Source: Ardenticatenaceae bacterium
GTDB taxonomy: Bacteria > Chloroflexota > Anaerolineae > Promineifilales > Promineifilaceae
DNA length: 64,000 nucleotides
Assembly (NCBI GenBank): GCA_020634565.1
Contig: JACKBN010000019.1
Coordinates: forward strand, 52,528-116,527
Direction of reading: 5' to 3'
In this document: piece after piece, positions 59,561 through 64,000 of the stretch
Position numbering within the stretch: position 1 is the stretch's first letter
Layout of the letters: every line of letters begins with the position of its first letter
Notes under the pieces: generated by a model
The model's input: only the letters and a program-made list of their open reading frames with translations
What the model was told of the DNA's origin: nothing
Databases searched by the model: none
Program-made: the position numbers and the translations under genes

Positions 59561-60334
59561 ATGATTGAAGTTAAGAATTTGAAGAAATATTACGGCGACG
59601 ACAACAGCATCAAAGCTGTTGACGATGTCTCATTCACCTGCCCGGATGGTCAGATTACCGGGCTGTTGGGTCCGAACGGCGCGGGCAAAACCACCACGCT
59701 GCGCATGATTTCTGGCTTGATCAAACCGATGGATGGCACCGTCATCGTCGATGAGCACGATGTACGAAATGATTCTCGCGGTGTGCGCCGGGCATTGGGT
59801 GTGCAGGCAGACATGGATGGTGTTTATCCGCGATTGACGCCTCGTGAACAGTTTCGCTATTACGGCCGTTTCTACGGTCTCAAAGGCAAAGAGCTGGAAA
59901 ATCGCATCGACGCCATCATTGCCGAACTGAACATGGAAGAGATTGCTGATCGCCGGGCCGAAGGGTTCAGCCGTGGCCAGCGCCAGAAAATTGTGCTGGG
60001 GCGCGCCCTGGTACACAACCCGCCCAACATCATCATGGATGAGCCCACCAACGGGCTGGACGTGATGGCCGTGCGGGAAACGCGCAACAGCATCCGCGCT
60101 ATGCGCGACCAGGGGCGCTGCGTGCTCTTTAGCACCCACTACATGGATGAAGCGGAGCGGCTGTGTGACAACATTGCCATTATCGTTGGCGGCAAGATTG
60201 TGGCCTATGGCACCCCCGCCGAACTGATGGCCCGCACCGGCAAAGACAATCTGGAAGATGCGTTTGTCGCCCTCGCTGGTCGGGAAGGGTTGCAGCGGAG
60301 TGAATACGGCCGTATGCAAGAGAGTGGCAAGTAA
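59561..60334 (+). CDS. ABC exporter ATP-binding protein (NatA-like)
   Basis: 257 residues: Walker A LLGPNGAGKTT, signature GFSRGQRQKIVLGRAL (Arg in place of Gly), Walker B NIIMDEPTNGLD, and switch His in FSTHYMDEAERL. A CAGGAG site precedes ATG. It is flanked by the two permease genes. Confidence 0.95.
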   Translation: MIEVKNLKKYYGDDNSIKAVDDVSFTCPDGQITGLLGPNGAGKTTTLRMISGLIKPMDGTVIVDEHDVRNDSRGVRRALGVQADMDGVYPRLTPREQFRYYGRFYGLKGKELENRIDAIIAELNMEEIADRRAEGFSRGQRQKIVLGRALVHNPPNIIMDEPTNGLDVMAVRETRNSIRAMRDQGRCVLFSTHYMDEAERLCDNIAIIVGGKIVAYGTPAELMARTGKDNLEDAFVALAGREGLQRSEYGRMQESGK

Positions 60335-60395
60335 GCAAGTAAAGCACTTGCCCACTCGCAAACAGGCAAACTTGCAAACTGAAAAAGGAAAAATC

Positions 60396-61586
60396 ATGTT
60401 CAACAACATTTTAAACATCTGGCAAAAAGAAATTTTAGACATCATCCGCGACCGCAAAGGGCTGCGCCAAACGCTCGTTGTGCCGCTTATCCTGGGTGTA
60501 TTCTACGCCGTGCTCAATCCGCTGTTAGGCTCACTGGTTGAATCGCGCCAGGAAGACACGCTCATCCTGCCCGTACAAGGGCTGGAGTATGCCGGTCAGG
60601 ATTTTATCGACACCTTTGCGGCTTTTGACATTGAGCTACAGCCTTACGAAGGGGATCTGGAAGCCACCATCACCAGCGCCGAAGAAGCGGCCGGGCTGAT
60701 CTTTACCCCTGGTTTTAGCGATAACGTGACCGCTGAAGAAGATGCCAAGTTAATTGTGCGTACCAACAGCACCTCTGGCGGCCTGTTCGGTGGCGGCATT
60801 TCGCTCAACCGGCTGGAGCTGGCGCTGAATGCGTACAATCAGCAAATCACCGTGCAGCGGCTTAATGAGCGCCAGGTCGATTTGTCGGTACTGGCGCCCG
60901 TTACGCTGGATGCCGAGGATTTGGCTTCTCCTGCCCAGCGGGCCGGAGCGACAGCCTCATTCTTCCTGCCCATTTTGGTAGCCATTAGCGCCGTACAGGG
61001 CGGCATGTTCATCGCCATCGACGTAACGGCTGGCGAAAAAGAGCGCGGCACGCTGGAATCCTTACTGGCGACACCAAGCAGTGATGTGGAGATCTTTGTA
61101 GGGAAATTGGCATCTGTGTTCACGATTACGGCCGTTCCCATCATTCTCACGCTTTTGGGTTTTTGGGGAGCCAGCGTCTTGCTGCCCGAGTCCATGACTG
61201 ATGGTGCCGGGGCGCTGCCCCTGAGCGTGATTGTGCAGGCGATCTTCGTATCGCTGCCTTTGGCGCTGTTTGCCAACGTCATTCTCATGGTCATCAGCAT
61301 CCGCACCAAAACCTTTAAGGATGCGCAATCGGCTCTGACGCCAGTGATGTTTGGGGTGATGTTTACCGCCATGGCCGCCGCTTTTGTGCCCCCCACCGGA
61401 GCCAGCCTGGCCTATCTGCTGCCTGTCTACGGCACCTCGGCGGTGGTGGGGACGCTCACGCTGGGTGGCATCATTCCGGCCAATGCGGTGCTGTTTAGCA
61501 TCATCGGCAATATTCTGGCAACGGTAGTAGGCATCTTTTTCGCCCTGCAAATCTTCAATCGGGAACGGTTGCTGTACAGCATGTAA
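60396..61586 (+). CDS. ABC exporter permease (NatB-like)
   Basis: 396 residues from ATG 60396, with AAAAGGA upstream. Membrane helix near residue 25 (TLVVPLILGVFYAVLNPLL), a large external domain, then helices starting ASFFLPILVAISAVQGGMFIAIDVTAGEKERGTLESLLATP, the typical NatB sequence before the helix bundle. Together with the ATPase it matches sodium- or peptide-exporting NatAB, but the substrate is unknown. Confidence 0.92.
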   Translation: MFNNILNIWQKEILDIIRDRKGLRQTLVVPLILGVFYAVLNPLLGSLVESRQEDTLILPVQGLEYAGQDFIDTFAAFDIELQPYEGDLEATITSAEEAAGLIFTPGFSDNVTAEEDAKLIVRTNSTSGGLFGGGISLNRLELALNAYNQQITVQRLNERQVDLSVLAPVTLDAEDLASPAQRAGATASFFLPILVAISAVQGGMFIAIDVTAGEKERGTLESLLATPSSDVEIFVGKLASVFTITAVPIILTLLGFWGASVLLPESMTDGAGALPLSVIVQAIFVSLPLALFANVILMVISIRTKTFKDAQSALTPVMFGVMFTAMAAAFVPPTGASLAYLLPVYGTSAVVGTLTLGGIIPANAVLFSIIGNILATVVGIFFALQIFNRERLLYSM

Positions 61587-61633
61587 CCTAACAGGCGGAT
61601 TGATCATCCAATAATTGAATCCTGTAGTTAGCT

Positions 61634-61670
61634 AAAACCTGACAGCTCGACAAGGGGTGTCAGGTTTTTT
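61634..61670 (+). terminator. Rho-independent terminator of the exporter operon
   Basis: Stem AAAACCTGACA / TGTCAGGTTTT and six T residues at the 3' side. Confidence 0.93.
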
Positions 61671-61701
61671 CTGTTAGAAGCGAAAAGCACACGAGGGCAC
61701 T

Positions 61702-62508
61702 ATGAAATGGTTTTCATTTGGTAACAAAAAGAATAAGAAATCGGCAGCGGAAGTTTCTGTTTTAGAAGTGACGGACCGCTCCTTTGAGGTGCAGGTCATC
61801 AACCGCTCTTACAAAACGCCCGTGATGGTCGATTTCTGGGCCGCGTGGTGTGGTCCTTGCCGCGCCCTTGGCCCGGTTCTGGAGAAATTGGCCGAAGAAG
61901 CAGATAGTCCATTTGTTTTGGCCAAGTTGGATACTGAGCACAACCAGCAAATGGCGGCCAAGTATGGCATTCGTTCGATTCCGGCGGTGAAAATGTTTCG
62001 GAACGGCCGTGTTGTCGATGAATTTACCGGCGCCCGTCCCGAAATGTTGGTGCGCCGTTTTGTCAACAAAGCGGTCACGGCTCCGGCTCCCCCGCTGGGC
62101 TTTCAGGGCAGCGATGACCCAACCGAGCGGCTGGAACAGGCTAAAAGCCAGCTAAAAAAGGGGAACGGCCTCCAGGCATTTACCTTGCTCAACGATTTTC
62201 CCGATAGCGCTGAAGCCGATGCGGCTCAGGCTTTGCTGCCCATGGCCCGCTTCATGGTGGATGTAGCCGACGGCGATGCGCTCACTGGCGTGGACTCGCT
62301 GGACAAACGCTATCAACAGGCAGCCCTGGCTCTGGAACGTCGCAACCCCAAAAAGGCGTTGACCCTGCTGGCGGAAGCCTGGGAAGCAGGCGAATCATTC
62401 GACAGGCCGTACATTGCCGATGTGATGAATGCGCTCTTTACCCTGCTAGGCGAAAATCACCAGTTAACGAAGCAATATCAGGAATTGGTAACGGCCGTTT
62501 CCTCATAA
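61702..62508 (+). CDS. Thioredoxin-domain co-chaperone (YbbN/CnoX-like)
   Basis: 268 residues: a basic start, a thioredoxin domain with FWAAWCGPCRALGPVL (Cys at about 50 and 53) and IRSIPAVKMFRNGR, then a TPR-like helical region to the end (ERLEQAKSQLKKGNGLQAFTLLNDFPDS). Same order as YbbN/CnoX, which holds proteins under oxidative stress and passes them to GroEL. Here the CxxC motif is intact, unlike in Escherichia coli, so redox activity is possible. GAGGG precedes ATG. Confidence 0.9.
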   Translation: MKWFSFGNKKNKKSAAEVSVLEVTDRSFEVQVINRSYKTPVMVDFWAAWCGPCRALGPVLEKLAEEADSPFVLAKLDTEHNQQMAAKYGIRSIPAVKMFRNGRVVDEFTGARPEMLVRRFVNKAVTAPAPPLGFQGSDDPTERLEQAKSQLKKGNGLQAFTLLNDFPDSAEADAAQALLPMARFMVDVADGDALTGVDSLDKRYQQAALALERRNPKKALTLLAEAWEAGESFDRPYIADVMNALFTLLGENHQLTKQYQELVTAVSS

Positions 62509-62520
62509 GCCAATTAGCGG

Positions 62521-62526
62521 TATGAT
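62521..62526 (+). promoter_or_regulatory. -10-like box TATGAT six bases before ATG
   Basis: TATGAT, CAGTGC, then ATG 62533. No ribosome site is seen. Confidence 0.4.
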
Positions 62527-62532
62527 CAGTGC

Positions 62533-63639
62533 ATGATCTTGCTGCGCAGCCTCGTCTTTTTAATTGGCCTCTTTTTGGCCGCCTATACCTTCATCTCAGC
62601 CGCCCGCACCTTTGTGCTGCCCCGCAGCGCCTCGGTAAAACTCACGTGGGTGGTTTTTGTGTCCGTACGCAAGCTGTTCAACCTGATGATGAAAGCGCTG
62701 CCCACTTATGAGCAGCGCGACAGCCTGATGGCGATCTACGCGCCGATTAGCCTGCTGCTGATGGTACCCACCTGGCTGCTGCTGACCACGATTGGCTTTG
62801 CGGGCATGTTTTGGGCATTGGGCATCACATCCTGGGAGCAGGCTTTTTTGCTTAGCGGCTCGTCCATCCTTACCCTGGGGTTTGCCACAGCGGAAACGAT
62901 ACCCCAAACCATTCTCGCCTTCATCGAATCCACCGTTGGCCTGATTTTGGTGGCGATGCTCATTTCTTATCTGCCCACCATGTACACGGCTTTTTCCCAG
63001 CGGGAAGAGGCGGTTTCGCTGCTGCAAGTACGCGCTGGCACACCACCTACGGCCCCAGAGCTGGTTTGGCGGCTGCAAATGTGGAGCAACGCGCAATTGG
63101 CCTATGATTTTTGGAATTATTGGGAGCGCTGGTTTACGCAGCTCGATGAGACGCACACCTCTCTATCGGCGCTGGTCTTTTTTCGCTCGCCGCAGGCACG
63201 GCAAAGCTGGGTGGTGGCTGCCGGGACGGTGCTGGATGCGGCCGCGCTGCACCTGAGCGCCATCAAGCAGTCTGAGGCCGCAGGGTTGTCACAAGGGTTG
63301 GTCATCCGCGCCGGAAATATTGCGCTGCGCCACATCGCCAACATGTTTCGCGTTTCCTACAATGTTGATCCGCATTATCCTGACGATCCCGTTCATGTGA
63401 CCCAAGCGGAATTCAACGAAGCGTATGAACGGTTGGCGAGCCAGGGCATAACGATGCAACCGGATCGCGAACTGGCCTGGCGCAATTTTGCGGGCTGGCG
63501 AGTGAACTATGACAGCGTGTTGGTGGCGTTGGCTCACCTGACCATGGCCCCGGAAACACCGTGGCTGTCGGATTACACGTTTGTGCCTGCCAATACGGAA
63601 TTGGGGGAAACAAGCGGCCGTTTGCGTAAAGTACGGTGA
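62533..63639 (+). CDS. Ion-channel-like membrane protein with a variant pore loop
   Basis: 368 residues. The first 150 hold about four hydrophobic segments. A pore-helix-like stretch FLLSGSSILTLGFATAETIP is followed by a membrane helix with a typical two-TM channel ending (FIESTVGLILVAMLISYLPTMYTAFSQREEAV). In potassium channels the filter reads T-V/L-G-Y-G-D; here it reads T-L-G-F-A-T. The remaining 210 residues are cytoplasmic and helical. Selectivity is doubtful, so I call it channel-like only. Confidence 0.7.
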   Translation: MILLRSLVFLIGLFLAAYTFISAARTFVLPRSASVKLTWVVFVSVRKLFNLMMKALPTYEQRDSLMAIYAPISLLLMVPTWLLLTTIGFAGMFWALGITSWEQAFLLSGSSILTLGFATAETIPQTILAFIESTVGLILVAMLISYLPTMYTAFSQREEAVSLLQVRAGTPPTAPELVWRLQMWSNAQLAYDFWNYWERWFTQLDETHTSLSALVFFRSPQARQSWVVAAGTVLDAAALHLSAIKQSEAAGLSQGLVIRAGNIALRHIANMFRVSYNVDPHYPDDPVHVTQAEFNEAYERLASQGITMQPDRELAWRNFAGWRVNYDSVLVALAHLTMAPETPWLSDYTFVPANTELGETSGRLRKVR

Positions 63640-63664
63640 TCGGTGTTCGGTAAACGGTAATCAG
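63634..63664. repeat. Spacer of GGTGATC/GGTAAAC words, copy d
   Basis: CGGTGATCGGTGTTCGGTAA then ACGGTAATCAG right after the channel-like gene. Same word family as 13526, 29903 and 32120. Confidence 0.6.
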
Positions 63665-63858
63665 AAAATTTCACCGGGGCGTTTTGTGGGGGAACGGCCG
63701 TTGCCACCAAACTTCTGCTAAAATTCCAGTCATCAAGATCGCAAATCAAGCGGTGTGTGGGGTTTTGCGCCTGCAAAAGAATACGCTTGATCAAAGGTCT
63801 CAACGATCAGAAAACTCACGTCTTTTTTAGGTTGATACGAACAATAAAAGGACATTTC

Positions 63859-63963
63859 ATGCCTATTTTAATTTCAGTTCTTTTTATTTTCTTGGGATTA
63901 GTAATGGTTGTAGCGGGTATACGCTTTCATCTTGGGCATTTCCGTAAGCCATTGGTTTATTAG
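63859..63963 (+). CDS. Single-span small membrane protein
   Basis: 34 residues: MPILISVLFIFLGLVMVVAG followed by IRFHLGHF. One membrane helix, then a basic/aromatic tail. AAAGGA lies eight bases before the ATG, which supports translation. No family known. Confidence 0.5.
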   Translation: MPILISVLFIFLGLVMVVAGIRFHLGHFRKPLVY

Positions 63964-64000
63964 TCTACTTTTTCTAGTGCAGTATATGCGACAGCTCCTT

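Larger units (their letters stand above)
1..64000. repeat. Highly iterated palindrome ACGGCCGT, about 108 copies
   Basis: The exact 8-mer ACGGCCGT, most often as AACGGCCGTT, recurs through the whole window on a self-complementary site. I counted about 108 copies by eye, against roughly one expected for an 8-mer in 64 kb. Examples start near 2016, 6470, 8085, 11431, 13050, 18519, 24495, 28166, 32691, 42656, 50394, 54542, 57547 and 62488. Inside genes it is read in all three frames and both orientations, giving recurrent Thr-Ala-Val, Asn/Asp-Gly-Arg or Arg-Pro peptides. It also occurs in spacers. The pattern is like the cyanobacterial HIP1 octamer, but the sequence differs. Confidence 0.95.

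Noticed and set aside
1..64000. Cyanobacterial HIP1 octamer GCGATCGC
   Set aside because: Only about three copies were noticed (near 31366, 31460 and 58379), so HIP1 itself is not enriched.
1..64000. CRISPR array, insertion sequence or prophage
   Set aside because: No regularly spaced direct repeats with unique spacers, no transposase, integrase or phage structural gene was seen; the repeats are dispersed palindromes.

Overview
The window is bacterial, moderately GC-rich and gene-dense. It most resembles a Chloroflexota (Anaerolineae/Ardenticatenia-like) chromosome. I judge this from the look of the proteins: short IF-2, a V4R-domain protein, lipoprotein solute receptors with acidic linkers, and an ECF42-type sigma operon. 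No search was run, so the taxon is an inference. No rRNA, tRNA, CRISPR array, insertion sequence or phage was recognised.

Layout. 0-9 kb (minus strand): a translation/transcription operon, nusA - ylxR/rnpM - infB - rbfA - nrnA - truB - ribF, then a methyltransferase. A good promoter and a terminator-like hairpin lie in the nusA leader. 9-16.4 kb: a DnaQ-type exonuclease fused to a WYL domain, an MFS carrier, a betaine/choline-type ABC permease duplicated and fused in one chain, modBA, and a betaine-type binding lipoprotein; no ABC ATPase is nearby. 16.6-19.3 kb: an ECF42 sigma operon with its YCII/DGPF partner. 19.4-28 kb: housekeeping and unknown genes (alr, xth, folB, folK, hydrolases). 27.9-32.1 kb: a three-subunit acyl-CoA carboxylase operon. 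32.9-39.5 kb: aromatic catabolism, with a LigM-type O-demethylase, PobA, PcaD, PcaC, PcaH, PcaG and PcaB, enough to take vanillate or 4-hydroxybenzoate through protocatechuate to 3-oxoadipate. 39.7-47.8 kb: an ABC_sub_bind-type uptake system, MaoC, SDR, TetR, an acyl-CoA ligase and an amidohydrolase. 47.8-50.9 kb: a broken HEPN/MNT pair, a pentapeptide-repeat lipoprotein, and a stand-alone GyrA-C-terminal-domain protein overlapping a McbG/Qnr-like pentapeptide protein. 51-64 kb: peptidase, Nudix, V4R, a secreted three-repeat protein, a LytTR protein with a degenerate ABC ATPase domain, a PadR-led operon with a seven-blade FG-GAP membrane protein and NatAB-type exporter, a YbbN-like thioredoxin, and a channel-like protein.

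Three genome-wide features stand out. First, the palindrome ACGGCCGT occurs about 108 times by hand count (about one per 0.6 kb), in genes and spacers alike. Second, many families of short palindromic repeats fill the spacers; some extend into genes, including one in frame inside the sigma factor gene and one supplying the end of pcaC. Third, several genes lack a Shine-Dalgarno site and have a -10-like box 6-7 bases before ATG, suggesting leaderless mRNAs.
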